Shown one piece after another: positions 35,909 to 44,948 of a DNA stretch of 64,000 bases. Every line of letters begins with the position of its first letter. The first letter of the stretch is position 1. Below the pieces are notes generated by a model. That model did no database searches. It saw nothing but the letters and a program-made list of their open reading frames with translations, and had not been told where the DNA came from. The DNA is from Lewinellaceae bacterium (GTDB lineage Bacteria > Bacteroidota > Bacteroidia > Chitinophagales > Saprospiraceae). The position numbers were made by a program, and so were the translations under genes. The stretch lies in assembly GCA_020636135.1 (NCBI GenBank), contig JACJYK010000001.1:1660501-1724500 (forward strand), read 5' to 3'.

Positions 35909-36526
35909 TCATTTGCCCAGCGGGCCTATTCTCCTACCTGCAGCAGGTCGCGGAATTTTGTTAAAGGAAAGATTGACGGAGATTCCCGGATAGGATTTTG
36001 GAACACTCAGATCAAGGGACAGGTCCTCAGAAATATCAAAGTGCAGCAAGTGGCAATCCACATAGGCTTCGATGCTGTTCAGTAACCAGACAAAACCAAA
36101 AGAAAAATAACTGATCTCCATATAGCGACGGGCCTGATCACGGTACGACTTAATGCCCTCCGCTGTCGGGATCACGTCAACAAACTCGTCCACGGTGGTT
36201 GGAATGGTGTCGATCCGGATGAGATAAGCATCCCTGAACCGGTGATACTGCGCCTTATTGGTTCGAATAAAATAGTACGAAGTGCCCAACGCCGCATATA
36301 CGATCGGTACTTTCCAAAACCTTCCATTGTAAACCTGTCCTGCGCCTGGCAATACCAGGGAATAAATTGCTGCACGGTTAGGTGACTTATCCCTGATCCG
36401 TAAACTTTTAAGTTTTTTTGTGGTGTCAGCCTGGGTCTCTGTCCGGGTTAAAACAGACAGGCTATCCTGCGCCATGACGGGAAGAGTAATTAAACATACG
36501 AACAGTGTCTGGAAGATCCATTTCAT
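35909..36526 (-). CDS. DUF5683-domain membrane protein
   Basis: The 205-residue protein has a signal peptide (1-19, ending PVMAQ) and the DUF5683 segment beginning SPNRAAIYSLVLPGAGQVYNG, which is hydrophobic and Gly/Pro-rich. Further hydrophobic stretches follow, one near residues 165-180. The domain usually sits next to parB in Bacteroidota, as here, 18 bp after its stop. Its role is unknown. Confidence 0.83.
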   Translation of the reverse strand: MKWIFQTLFVCLITLPVMAQDSLSVLTRTETQADTTKKLKSLRIRDKSPNRAAIYSLVLPGAGQVYNGRFWKVPIVYAALGTSYYFIRTNKAQYHRFRDAYLIRIDTIPTTVDEFVDVIPTAEGIKSYRDQARRYMEISYFSFGFVWLLNSIEAYVDCHLLHFDISEDLSLDLSVPKSYPGISVNLSFNKIPRPAAGRRIGPLGK

Positions 36527-36544
36527 ATGCTATTAACGTCCAGC

Positions 36545-37438
36545 CTATTTGATTTGATCCAGGATATGATTGAATTCATCATCTGAATTGAAATGAATCT
36601 GTATGAATCCCTTGCTTTTACCTTTAAGCTGGATATCAACTTTCGTATCAAATGTACTGGTGAGGTCTTTGCGAACCTGTTCGTATTGAAAGGGCAGGCT
36701 TCCTGATGGTGACTTGGCCTTTTGTCCAGACCTTGGTTGCTGGAGAGAACGCGCAAATTCTTCGGTTGCGCGGACAGACAATTGCTTTTGGATTATCTCC
36801 CGGAACACAATCAATTGCTTATCGATGCCATCCAGCGAAAGAATGGCTTTGGCATGTCCCATACTGATCTCGCTGGCTTTCAGGGCATGCTGTACTTCTG
36901 GCGGCAGCTTAAGCAGTCGGATGTAGTTGGTTACGGTACTCCGGTCTTTGGCCACCCGGTCAGAAAGGGCATCATGAGTCAGGTCACATTCTTCCAGCAG
37001 TCGTTTCAGGGATATGGCTACTTCCAGAGGGTTGAGGTCTTGTCGTTGGATGTTTTCGACAAGAGCCATTTCCAGCATGCTTTGGTCATCAGCCGTCCGG
37101 ATGTAGGCAGGCACTTTTTTCAATCCGGCTATTTTGGCCGCACGCAAACGGCGTTCCCCGGATATCAGTTGGAAGTCATCATTGGATAATTTACGTATGG
37201 TCAGCGGCTGGATGATACCATGGTTTTTGATGGATGCAGCCAATTCATTGATGGCTGTTTCATCAAAAGCATTTCTGGGCTGAAACGGGTTAACCTCGAT
37301 CTGGTCTACCGATATTTCGGTAATGGTGTTGCCAGTCCCGGGGCTTTTGGTCGTATGGAGGGTAGAAAGTTCACTATTTCCGCTTAATAAAGCGCGGATA
37401 CCCTTACCGAGTTCTTGTTTGCTATCTTGTTTTGCCAC
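36545..37438 (-). CDS. parB: Chromosome partitioning protein ParB
   Basis: The 297-residue protein has the N-terminal CTPase/ParB domain (VDQIEVNPFQPRNAFDE, ISGERRLRAAKIAG), a KorB-like helix-turn-helix (LSDRVAKDRSTVTNYIRLLKLP) and a C-terminal dimer domain. It binds parS sites and spreads on DNA. It lies 16 bp behind parA. I saw no consensus parS palindrome in the window. Confidence 0.95.
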   Translation of the reverse strand: MAKQDSKQELGKGIRALLSGNSELSTLHTTKSPGTGNTITEISVDQIEVNPFQPRNAFDETAINELAASIKNHGIIQPLTIRKLSNDDFQLISGERRLRAAKIAGLKKVPAYIRTADDQSMLEMALVENIQRQDLNPLEVAISLKRLLEECDLTHDALSDRVAKDRSTVTNYIRLLKLPPEVQHALKASEISMGHAKAILSLDGIDKQLIVFREIIQKQLSVRATEEFARSLQQPRSGQKAKSPSGSLPFQYEQVRKDLTSTFDTKVDIQLKGKSKGFIQIHFNSDDEFNHILDQIK

Positions 37439-37454
37439 GATTAATTACAGAGAC

Positions 37455-38240
37455 TTAAGAGTTTACGGATTGGATGGTTGAATTCTTTTGCAGGAACTCG
37501 TCGGCCAGATTAAGAAAGTTTGCGGTGCCTTTGCTGGACGCATCATACATAATGACCGGGCGATGCAATCCGGGCGCTTCACTGATTTTGGAATTGCGGT
37601 GGATCACGGTGGTAAATACCGGATATTCGGAGTTGTTGCGGATCTCTTCCAATACCATGTTAGCCAATCGCAGGCGTTGGTCATACATCGATAGGAGGAT
37701 GCCTTCCACCTCGAGTTCCGGGTTCAGGTGTTCCTGAACCAGGGTAATGGTGTTTTTAAGTTTTGCCAGGCCTTCCAGCGCGAATATTTCACATTGGATG
37801 GGTATGATAACAGCATCTGCGGCGGTCAGGGCATTCAGCGTGATCAAACCCAGTGAGGGCAGGCAATCGATGAAGATGAAGTCATACTGGTTTTTCAGGG
37901 GCTCCAGCAAATCACGCATTACATATTCTCTGCGTTTCACTCCCGGAAGTTCGATTTCCGCACCTACCAGATCGACATGTGAGGGTAAAACATGGAGGTT
38001 AGGGGTCTCGGAAGGCATTATCGCCTGATCGACTGGTACCTGGCTGATCATACAGTCGTACAATGAGTATTCCATCTGCTCGAGGTCGATACCGGCACAG
38101 GAGCTGGCATTAGCCTGAGGATCGGCATCGACAAGCAGGATCTTGTATTCTAGAATGGCAAGTGCCGCTGCCAGGTTGATAGCTGTGGTGGTTTTTCCGA
38201 CGCCACCCTTTTGATTGGCTATTGCGATGATTTTCCCCAT
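37455..38240 (-). CDS. parA: Chromosome partitioning ATPase ParA
   Basis: The 261-residue deviant-Walker ATPase carries KGGVGKTT (11-18) with the signature second lysine, DADPQAN, and DCLPSLGLITLNAL. Together with ParB it segregates the chromosome origin. Its ATG lies one base after the stop of an MBL hydrolase gene, so the operon is MBL-parA-parB-DUF5683. Confidence 0.96.
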   Translation of the reverse strand: MGKIIAIANQKGGVGKTTTAINLAAALAILEYKILLVDADPQANASSCAGIDLEQMEYSLYDCMISQVPVDQAIMPSETPNLHVLPSHVDLVGAEIELPGVKRREYVMRDLLEPLKNQYDFIFIDCLPSLGLITLNALTAADAVIIPIQCEIFALEGLAKLKNTITLVQEHLNPELEVEGILLSMYDQRLRLANMVLEEIRNNSEYPVFTTVIHRNSKISEAPGLHRPVIMYDASSKGTANFLNLADEFLQKNSTIQSVNS

Positions 38241-38241
38241 A

Positions 38242-38922
38242 TCAGATGGTTAAAGTTTGTCCAATATCTAACAAGATCAATTCTTTACCTACGGATTCAA
38301 ACGCCTTCCGTGCAGCTTGCTTATCAATGGTAATGTAACCGAAGGTGTCGTAGTGAATTCCAATGACAGTTTCGCACTGGATGAAGTCTGCAGCCACAAC
38401 TGCATCTTCATATCCCATGGTAAAGTTATCACCTATTGGCAGTAAAGCTACCTGGAGAGGTGGACAAATCATAGGAATTAATTGCATATCCATAGTAAGC
38501 GCCGTGTCGCCTGCGAAATAAAAACAATCCTCTTCGTTCCAGATTACGAATCCTGCTTCCGGTCCTCCGTATTGCCCGTCCGGTAATTTGGAAGAATGTA
38601 CTGCCTGAACCAGCTTGACGGTTCCGAAATCAAATTTCCATTTACCACCGATGTTCATCGGGTGCCCTTTCAATCCTTTTTCTTCGACCCAGCTTACCAG
38701 CTCAAAACACGAAATAAAAGTAGACTCGCTGGATTTCGCGATCTGGACAGCATCCTGAACGTGATCGCCGTGACCATGAGAAAGCAGTATGAAATCAGGG
38801 TTGAATGAAGTTATATTGACCGATTTCGCCAATGGATTTTGAGAAATGAATGGGTCAAACAGCAGCTTTTTGCCGCCGGTAATCACCTCCACACAGGAAT
38901 GGCCAAAATAGGTTATCTTCAT
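38242..38922 (-). CDS. UPF0173-type metal-dependent hydrolase (MBL fold)
   Basis: The 226-residue protein starts MKITYFGHSCVEV and has the metal motif LLSHGHGDHVQDA, then YFAGDTALTMDM and GIHYDTFGYI. It belongs to the UPF0173/ascorbate-6-phosphate-lactonase-like group; its substrate is unknown. ATG 38922 is chosen over 38952. It is the first gene of the parAB operon, which has the promoter box at 38939-38946. Confidence 0.9.
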   Translation of the reverse strand: MKITYFGHSCVEVITGGKKLLFDPFISQNPLAKSVNITSFNPDFILLSHGHGDHVQDAVQIAKSSESTFISCFELVSWVEEKGLKGHPMNIGGKWKFDFGTVKLVQAVHSSKLPDGQYGGPEAGFVIWNEEDCFYFAGDTALTMDMQLIPMICPPLQVALLPIGDNFTMGYEDAVVAADFIQCETVIGIHYDTFGYITIDKQAARKAFESVGKELILLDIGQTLTI

Positions 38923-38938
38923 TCTCTCCGAGTTGTCG

Positions 38939-38946
38939 CAAAGGTA
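38939..38946 (-). promoter_or_regulatory. -7 box (TACCTTTG) for the MBL-parA-parB operon
   Basis: On the minus strand TACCTTTG fits TAnnTTTG and lies 16 bp before ATG 38922. It also rules out the upstream start at 38952. Confidence 0.5.
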
Positions 38947-38986
38947 ATCCAAAAAAATGAGAATGGACTTTCGGTATCGAGGCGGG

Positions 38987-40690
38987 TCAGTCTTTTAGAA
39001 CTCTGACAGTTTCCCGATGCCCCAGCTGATCCTGACACCGGATCACGTAAATACCGGCAGGTAAATGGGCCATGGAAATCCTTGAAGTGGTTTCCCTGCC
39101 GCTGACCGCTTTGCGGATCCAGAGTTTCCCCTGTAAGTCCAGTACATCGATCTGTCCTTCATTCCAGCCGGCTGGTATTACAATGGCCAGGTCATCGTTT
39201 GTTGGATTCGGATAAGTCCGAACTCCTCCATCGATCATCAATGGATCCAGCTTGATGTCTTTGACCTGATGTGTATTGGTATAAACTTCCGAGTGGAATT
39301 TGGATGCAAGATTTATGGTAAGCTGTTCCTGGTCCAGGGTTAAATCAATGTATGCAGGCTCATTCATTAACTCCGTTGAATACGGATAGGATAAGCGCCA
39401 TTCACCCGACTTGTGATCGTAAAAACTTAAACCGTCTTCCCAATGACTGAGATTCGTTGTTATTTTTAAAGGCTGGCCGGGAAGTTGTAGTCCCAATTGC
39501 ATGCCTACCCATTGGGAAGATTCTGCAGGTAAGGTGATGCGAAGTATCCGCTGTCCACCATCATTTTCACGGAATGCATAATAAAGCGGGGCTGCAGACG
39601 GATGTTCATTTCTTGACTCCAACAAATTGACTTCGGCAGAACCATTGACATCACCCACTTTTATCCCGATGAAGCTGGCATTGTCAGGTTGATCAAGGAT
39701 TTCTCCAATGGTTATGGCTTCCGGAAAGCCCAACAGGAATAAAGAATCAACTGTCGGGTACTGATAATTTTTTGGGATAAAACGCCAGGATGTGTTGTTT
39801 TTGAATACGGTATCGATGCCCAGAACCATCTTCCTCATCTCAACCACATCGATGGCAGATATCCGTTCATCATGGTTAATATCGGCGGCGATCAATTCTT
39901 CGATCGTCGTAAATGGCTCCTGTCCCAGAATATGTTTAATGGTGAATACAATATCCCAGGTAGATACTCCATTGTCATGCCGGTCATTTTTGATCGGTCG
40001 GAATAGGATGGACCGGTCGGACGGGGTAGAGTCAAAGACATGGATGTATTTGCCTTCCAGGTTGGTCAATACAACCCGGTTGTTATGAGTCATTTCATCG
40101 TCAGCCTCCACCTGTACTTCCTGCATGGGTGAATCATCCATGGTCACCTGTCCTTTCACAATAAAAGGTTTGCGAGCACCCAGCCGGTACAGGGTATGAT
40201 CGATGGAGTCAAGCAGTGCAAGGGTATTGTTATCCCGGATGTCAAAGACCACGGTACTATCGGGGCTGATGATCACAAAACTGGGTAACAAACGAATCTG
40301 CCCGTAGATGCCATCAGTCCAGGGAGTCATGTTGGTCAGTGCTCCTCCGTCCACGCCACAATGAGGGAAGGAGGCCCGGTATTTTACTTTAAATTTATTC
40401 AGGGTCGCATTGTCGTCAAAATCCCGCAGTGAAACTGCCAGGAACTGTACTTTGAATTCGCCATTTCCCCAGACCTCATACAATTGTTCCAGATCGTAGG
40501 CCATGGAATTGGCTTGAGTGGCCAAAGAATGGAAAAATTCAAGAACGACGTACTGATTATTTTGCAGGTAGGCAGAAAGCTGGTGGGTGTTGCCCTCGGA
40601 GTCGTGCAGCACAAAGTCCGGTACTTCCTGACTGCGCAATGCAGAGGATACCAGGCAGATCAATGCTATGAGCTTCAACACCTGTTTCAT
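38987..40690 (-). CDS. T9SS cargo: redoxin-like, dockerin-like and type A sorting domains
   Basis: The 567-residue protein has a signal peptide (MKQVLKLIALICLVSSALRSQ), then a thioredoxin/AhpC-like domain (about 25-165). A carboxypeptidase-regulatory-like segment follows (VKGQVTMDDSPMQEVQVEAD). Dockerin-like parts are ADINHDERISAIDVVEMRKMVLG and KVGDVNGSAEVN. The C-terminal T9SS sorting domain starts TYPNPTNDDLAIVIPAG. At the usual redox centre the sequence reads FFHSLATQANSM, without cysteines, so the redoxin fold is probably non-catalytic. ATG 40690 is chosen for its signal peptide. Confidence 0.88.
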   Translation of the reverse strand: MKQVLKLIALICLVSSALRSQEVPDFVLHDSEGNTHQLSAYLQNNQYVVLEFFHSLATQANSMAYDLEQLYEVWGNGEFKVQFLAVSLRDFDDNATLNKFKVKYRASFPHCGVDGGALTNMTPWTDGIYGQIRLLPSFVIISPDSTVVFDIRDNNTLALLDSIDHTLYRLGARKPFIVKGQVTMDDSPMQEVQVEADDEMTHNNRVVLTNLEGKYIHVFDSTPSDRSILFRPIKNDRHDNGVSTWDIVFTIKHILGQEPFTTIEELIAADINHDERISAIDVVEMRKMVLGIDTVFKNNTSWRFIPKNYQYPTVDSLFLLGFPEAITIGEILDQPDNASFIGIKVGDVNGSAEVNLLESRNEHPSAAPLYYAFRENDGGQRILRITLPAESSQWVGMQLGLQLPGQPLKITTNLSHWEDGLSFYDHKSGEWRLSYPYSTELMNEPAYIDLTLDQEQLTINLASKFHSEVYTNTHQVKDIKLDPLMIDGGVRTYPNPTNDDLAIVIPAGWNEGQIDVLDLQGKLWIRKAVSGRETTSRISMAHLPAGIYVIRCQDQLGHRETVRVLKD

Positions 40691-41112
40691 GAGATTATAA
40701 ATAAACCGTAGCAAAGAAACCCTAACCTTGGTTTAATGAACAAAATTACAATACATTCAAAATAATTTAATGAACTATAAGACTTTAACGTTTTAAAATT
40801 CAAAAGATTACAATGGCTTACTGTCTGTGATACCTACCGGCTTCAGGGAATATTTACGAATCATTAGTGGAACATAAAAGGGGGTAAAATCGTTCCGGGG
40901 AGGCTTCCTGATGGAGTTCAAAAACCTAGCCAGAATACTTTAAATAGGACCGACTGAAGATCCGTTTCTACCAGAACGGGCTTTTTGTCCGGATAAATCG
41001 TGAACTTTGCCGCCTTTTGAAGGCAGTAAAAATTAAGAATCGGGCTAAACGGAACGTCAGAGCCATTGTTCATACTTACAATTTTTATTGAATCGGTAAA
41101 CGGACAAATTGG
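40691..41112. other. 422-bp intergenic region before lipB
   Basis: No convincing gene lies here. A 67-codon minus-strand frame crosses most of it but has no start context or homology I recognise. The centre holds nested inverted repeats (40947-40990), described separately, and a short hairpin GCCTT-TTG-AAGGC near 41012-41024. Confidence 0.5.
40947..40990. repeat. Nested palindromic element, REP-like
   Basis: An outer GGAC/GTCC pair (40947-40950 and 40987-40990) encloses CCGTT/AACGG (40962-40966 and 40975-40979). The pattern resembles small extragenic palindromes scattered in Bacteroidota genomes, as I remember them. I found no second copy by eye in this window. Confidence 0.3.
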
Positions 41113-41817
41113 ATGCGTCAAGAAGTGCTCTTAGAAAATTGGGGATCAATTCCCTATCAGGAAGCCAGGTCGAGGCAACAAACCATTCTGGATGAGATCG
41201 TAGCGCTTAAGCGCCAGGGTAACCCTTCAGCTATCCGGCACCGGATCATTGTTTGCAGCCATCCACCCGTCTTTACCATTGGAAAGAGTGGTTCAATGGA
41301 TCATTTACTGATTAGTGAGGAACAAGCTGAAAATGAACATATTGAGGTCTATAAGACCAATCGGGGCGGTGACATCACGTTTCATGGCCCAGGACAACTA
41401 GTGGTTTATCCTATCCTGGATCTCGATCAGTTATTCACCGATGTTCACCGGTATATCCGCTCACTGGAAGAGGTGATCATCCGTATGTTGGCTGATTACC
41501 GCCTGGAAGGTAAGCGGTTGCCGGCTTATACCGGAGTCTGGCTGGAACCTGTGCCGGATGATTGGCGCAAAATCTGTGCGATAGGTGTTCATCTCAGTCG
41601 TTGGGTGACCATGCATGGACTGGCATTTAATATTGCGACGGATCTCGTGTACTTTGACAAGATTATCCCCTGCGGTATCTCGGAGGCTGGTAAGGGTGTT
41701 ACCTCGCTGGAAAGAGAACTCCAACATCCGGTGCCAAGGGAAGAGGTCATCGATAAACTCATCACTCATTTTGAAACGGTTTTTGAAGTAAGTATAAACT
41801 ATGGAGAGAAAAACTAA
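41113..41817 (+). CDS. lipB: Lipoyl(octanoyl) transferase
   Basis: The 234-residue enzyme moves octanoate from acyl carrier protein to the lipoyl domains of dehydrogenase complexes such as the pyruvate dehydrogenase whose E1 genes are in this window. Motifs are NRGGDITFHGPGQLVVYPI, the lysine in RKICAIGVHLSRWVTMHG, and the acyl-holding cysteine in IIPCGI. The thioesterase gene begins within its last 17 bp. Confidence 0.95.
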   Translation: MRQEVLLENWGSIPYQEARSRQQTILDEIVALKRQGNPSAIRHRIIVCSHPPVFTIGKSGSMDHLLISEEQAENEHIEVYKTNRGGDITFHGPGQLVVYPILDLDQLFTDVHRYIRSLEEVIIRMLADYRLEGKRLPAYTGVWLEPVPDDWRKICAIGVHLSRWVTMHGLAFNIATDLVYFDKIIPCGISEAGKGVTSLERELQHPVPREEVIDKLITHFETVFEVSINYGEKN

Positions 41818-42322
41818 ACTGGTAAACCAGTCCCGTACCATCATGACGGAGATGATCATGCCCAATGATACCAATCCACTGGGTTCCCTGATGGGCGGCG
41901 TGCTTATGCGCTGGATGGATATTGCGGCCGGAATTTGCGCCGGTAAGCATTGTGAGGCGCATGTGGTGACAGCATCAGTGGATCATGTGTCCTTTAAGCA
42001 CCCGATCAATTTAGGTGAGATCATCACGCTAGAATCCTGTGTTACAAGAGCTTTCAATACTTCAGTGGAAGTCTATGTGGAAGTATTTGTCAATAACTTT
42101 GAGGGAAAGCCCCGTGTGAAATCCAACCACGCCTACTTTACAATGGTTGCTTTGGATCACGATTCAAAAACGCCCAGGCCTGCTCCACTGGTCGCACCGG
42201 AGACGGATGAAGAATTCCGGTTGTACGAAGGAGCCAATCGTAGAAGGGAAATGCGGCTGGTGCTTTCCGGCAGGATGAATATTGAGGATGCAGTGGATAT
42301 CAAATCTCTGTTTAAAGGTTAG
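41801..42322 (+). CDS. Hotdog-fold acyl-CoA thioesterase
   Basis: The 173-residue protein of the BFIT/BACH-type thioesterase group has NPLGSLMGGVLMRWMDIAAG (helix of the hotdog fold with the catalytic Asp) and TASVDHVSFKHPINLGEII. It hydrolyses acyl-CoA; chain length is unknown. It overlaps lipB by 17 bp and ends 1 bp from a converging SDR gene. Confidence 0.88.
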   Translation: MERKTKLVNQSRTIMTEMIMPNDTNPLGSLMGGVLMRWMDIAAGICAGKHCEAHVVTASVDHVSFKHPINLGEIITLESCVTRAFNTSVEVYVEVFVNNFEGKPRVKSNHAYFTMVALDHDSKTPRPAPLVAPETDEEFRLYEGANRRREMRLVLSGRMNIEDAVDIKSLFKG

Positions 42323-42323
42323 G

Positions 42324-43097
42324 TTAGTCAACGGAGAATCTTCCGCTGCGGTCTATAAAATTACTGCTGGCTTGCTGGGTGCCCATCATTAAAACATCCT
42401 GAATATTAACATGGGGTGGGCGGGTAATAATAAATAAGATGGTTTCGGCTATATCCCGTGATGTCAGTGGATTGAAATCTTCATAAATTTTGGCTCGTTG
42501 GGTGTCTCCGTCAAAACGGACAACGGCAAATTCGGTTTCCTCTACATGGCCGGGTGCAATCTGGCTGACCCTGATGTTGTATTTGTGAAGATCCAGCCGC
42601 ATTGCCTGGGTTAATGCATCCACACCAAATTTGGTTGCGCAATAGACATTGCCATTGGGGTAAACCTCTTTTCCGGCGGTCGATGCGATGTTGATCACAT
42701 GTCCCTTTTTACGTTTTACCATGCCCGGGGTGATCAGGCGGGACATGTATAGCAGGCCTTTCAGATTGGTGTCTATCATTTCCTCCCAATGTTCCAGCTT
42801 TCCCTGGTGAATGGGATCAAAGCCTTTTGCTTTGCCAGCATTGTTCAACAGAATGTCGATTTCCTGCCAATCCGGAGGAATTGAAGCAACGGCTTTGGCA
42901 CAGGACTCATAAGACCTAACATCAAAACACAAGGTCAGACAATCTGCTCCCAGGGCATTGATCTCTTCTTTCATTTTGCTCAGCCGGTCTTCACGACGGC
43001 CTGTAATGATAATACGATAGCCGGATTCAGCAAGCAGGTTGGCAGTTGCCCTTCCAATTCCGGATGTGGCTCCGGTAATCAAAACGATAGGTTTCAT
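42324..43097 (-). CDS. SDR-family NAD(P)-dependent oxidoreductase
   Basis: The 257-residue classical short-chain dehydrogenase has the Rossmann motif TGATSGIGRATA, followed by TGRREDRL (Arg suggests NADP), LLNNAGKAKG, Ser in INIASTAG and the YCATK catalytic pair. It resembles YdfG-type 3-hydroxy acid dehydrogenases. Its ATG overlaps the stop of the TlpA-like gene by 4 bp. Confidence 0.92.
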   Translation of the reverse strand: MKPIVLITGATSGIGRATANLLAESGYRIIITGRREDRLSKMKEEINALGADCLTLCFDVRSYESCAKAVASIPPDWQEIDILLNNAGKAKGFDPIHQGKLEHWEEMIDTNLKGLLYMSRLITPGMVKRKKGHVINIASTAGKEVYPNGNVYCATKFGVDALTQAMRLDLHKYNIRVSQIAPGHVEETEFAVVRFDGDTQRAKIYEDFNPLTSRDIAETILFIITRPPHVNIQDVLMMGTQQASSNFIDRSGRFSVD

Positions 43098-44416
43098 GAT
43101 TTTGTCAAATCTTGGATAAAGTGATCAAAATTAGTTGCAAACACCTTATAGTCCGGGGTGGCAGGTCCGCTGAATCCCGTGTGGATGCGGATGACCTGAT
43201 TGTTCTTATCGAGCATGATCATGGTTGGGAATGCAATAAACTTTTTTAGCATGGGAAGCTTTAGAGCGATCTCATCGTAATCGTAATGCCCGGCTAAAAG
43301 AATGGGGTAGGGTACCTGCAATTTTTCGGCATATTGTTTAATGATCGCGCGATTTTTGTCATCATCGGAATACGATTCAAATGCAAGTCCGATCACCTTG
43401 AGGTTGAGGTCCGGGTTTTCTTTAAGGTATTCCACCAGAAAATTCGTTTCATCGCGGCAATTGGGACACCAGGTGCCGAGGATCTGGACGATCTTGGGAT
43501 GCCCGCTAAACGCAGGATCATTCAACCCAACAGATTTGCCATCTGCATCCGGAAAGGTGAAATCGATGGTTTCGTATCCTTTGTTTAATACTGTGATGGA
43601 ATCGGGTTCAGATAACATGGCATTTTCATTACGCTGGGCATTCCACAACACTTTGTATCGATGTCCTGACCAATAGGTGCCAAGAATCGTGGAATCGGGT
43701 TGCATTTTCCCTTCGAATAAGAAAGCATGTGAACCATCAAAAGCGCTAAGGCGAAGTGTGTTGCCGGAGACATCACCGGCCAGGTAGCGGTAGTCCCCGG
43801 TCTCGGTAAGAAAGGTACCTGTAAGCGATTTCCCATGCTGCTCGAAAATGCCTACGGCTCGATAAGGTTTCTTGGTTTCTGCAGCGAATTGAGCATCCCA
43901 GCGACCCGTAAAGTCTACCGAAGGAGGAGTCACCGCCGGTGGGAACCGCGATGATTCACCATAGTGTGCAACAAAAGGTATGCGGTAGTTGTCGCGGTTG
44001 GCCCGGACCCACTCGCCATCCATGATGTCAGCCTTGATTATCCCGTGTAAATAGGAATCCATCACATCAAAGTAGAAAACGAACGTGTCCTGAGCGGTGG
44101 CGGGATCACGACCATAAAGGATACGGTCCACCGGAATACGTTCTTCTCCATTAAGAATGTCAATGTGCATTTCATGATCCTCGCTGTAGCTGACTTCAAA
44201 CAGGAAAGGCATTAGAACCGGTTCATCTTCCGGTGTCCGGATGGCCTCACCCAGCACATCGGCTTCTACGGCAGGAGCGCCCGCTTCCAGAGTCAATGCT
44301 CCACGCCATATTCCCGGCGCTATTTTATCGTACTTGTTTTCGACGACGAGGCACCCGGATTGCAGTAACAACCCGATAATTACGATGACTCCGAAGAGTC
44401 GATTAGGTTTTATCAC
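43094..44416 (-). CDS. TlpA-like thioredoxin lipoprotein
   Basis: The protein has a lipoprotein-type signal (GVIVIIGLLLQSGCLVV), a beta-rich N-terminal domain of about 250 residues, and a C-terminal TlpA/ResA-like thioredoxin domain with GTWCPNCRDE (CxxC). It should reduce or oxidise disulfides in the periplasm. No ATG precedes the signal; GTG 44416 (or TTG 44422) is the likely start, and it overlaps the upstream gene. It belongs to the three-gene unknown-TlpA-SDR operon. Confidence 0.88.
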   Translation of the reverse strand: MIKPNRLFGVIVIIGLLLQSGCLVVENKYDKIAPGIWRGALTLEAGAPAVEADVLGEAIRTPEDEPVLMPFLFEVSYSEDHEMHIDILNGEERIPVDRILYGRDPATAQDTFVFYFDVMDSYLHGIIKADIMDGEWVRANRDNYRIPFVAHYGESSRFPPAVTPPSVDFTGRWDAQFAAETKKPYRAVGIFEQHGKSLTGTFLTETGDYRYLAGDVSGNTLRLSAFDGSHAFLFEGKMQPDSTILGTYWSGHRYKVLWNAQRNENAMLSEPDSITVLNKGYETIDFTFPDADGKSVGLNDPAFSGHPKIVQILGTWCPNCRDETNFLVEYLKENPDLNLKVIGLAFESYSDDDKNRAIIKQYAEKLQVPYPILLAGHYDYDEIALKLPMLKKFIAFPTMIMLDKNNQVIRIHTGFSGPATPDYKVFATNFDHFIQDLTKS

Positions 44417-44933
44417 CAACAAAATTATCTTCTTTATTTTTGAATAATACGTTGAACGTGGTCAGACTGCCATAAACGCGTGTGATGTATTGCTGGATGT
44501 TGAACTTGTCTTCGTCCGTCAGCTTTTCATGACTGTTGATGCGTTGTTCCAGTACACGCAGGCGGTCGCGCACCATGACGATCTTATGAAAGAACGCATC
44601 AATGGGGATTTCCTTGGGTTTGAGTGAATCGTCCTCAGGTTGCAGGATCATGACCCCTCCGTCCCATTTATCTCCCAGGGGCACAACTTCGCTGATATCC
44701 GACCAGGTCTTCAGAATCCTGATCAAAGACTTTTCTGCTTCATTGAATGTAACGGATTCATCAGCGGGCAGGGCTTCGATCACCTGCCAGTCTTTATAAT
44801 CCTTACCTACCAATTTCATTCCGTGCTGTGTAAAACAAACTCCGTAAGCAGCTACATGTAATTTTACGACGACTCCATCACCATAGGCTGGGTGTTTAAC
44901 CCGTGACCCAGGTCCTAGCAACTTATTTTCCAT
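44403..44933 (-). CDS. Unrecognised protein with CarD/Tudor-like N-terminus
   Basis: The 176-residue cytoplasmic protein has an N-terminal segment (GSRVKHPAYGDGVVVKL, then FTQHGMKLVGKDY) that resembles the small beta-barrels of CarD, UvrD-C and other polymerase- or DNA-binding modules. The remainder is helical and acidic (about 60-176), with VRDRLRVLEQRINSHEKL likely coiled. No function is assigned. It leads the operon with the TlpA-like and SDR genes. Confidence 0.72.
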   Translation of the reverse strand: MENKLLGPGSRVKHPAYGDGVVVKLHVAAYGVCFTQHGMKLVGKDYKDWQVIEALPADESVTFNEAEKSLIRILKTWSDISEVVPLGDKWDGGVMILQPEDDSLKPKEIPIDAFFHKIVMVRDRLRVLEQRINSHEKLTDEDKFNIQQYITRVYGSLTTFNVLFKNKEDNFVGDKT

Positions 44934-44948
44934 ATAAACCAGTAGATT

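Noticed and set aside
40947..40985. Possible tRNA-Phe fragment (CTGAAGATCC resembles a GAA anticodon loop)
   Set aside because: The stem next to it has a mismatch and no other tRNA arms are present; a palindromic repeat explains the sequence better.
40918..41121. 67-codon minus-strand frame before lipB
   Set aside because: No recognisable protein, no start context, and it runs across the palindromic element and into lipB.
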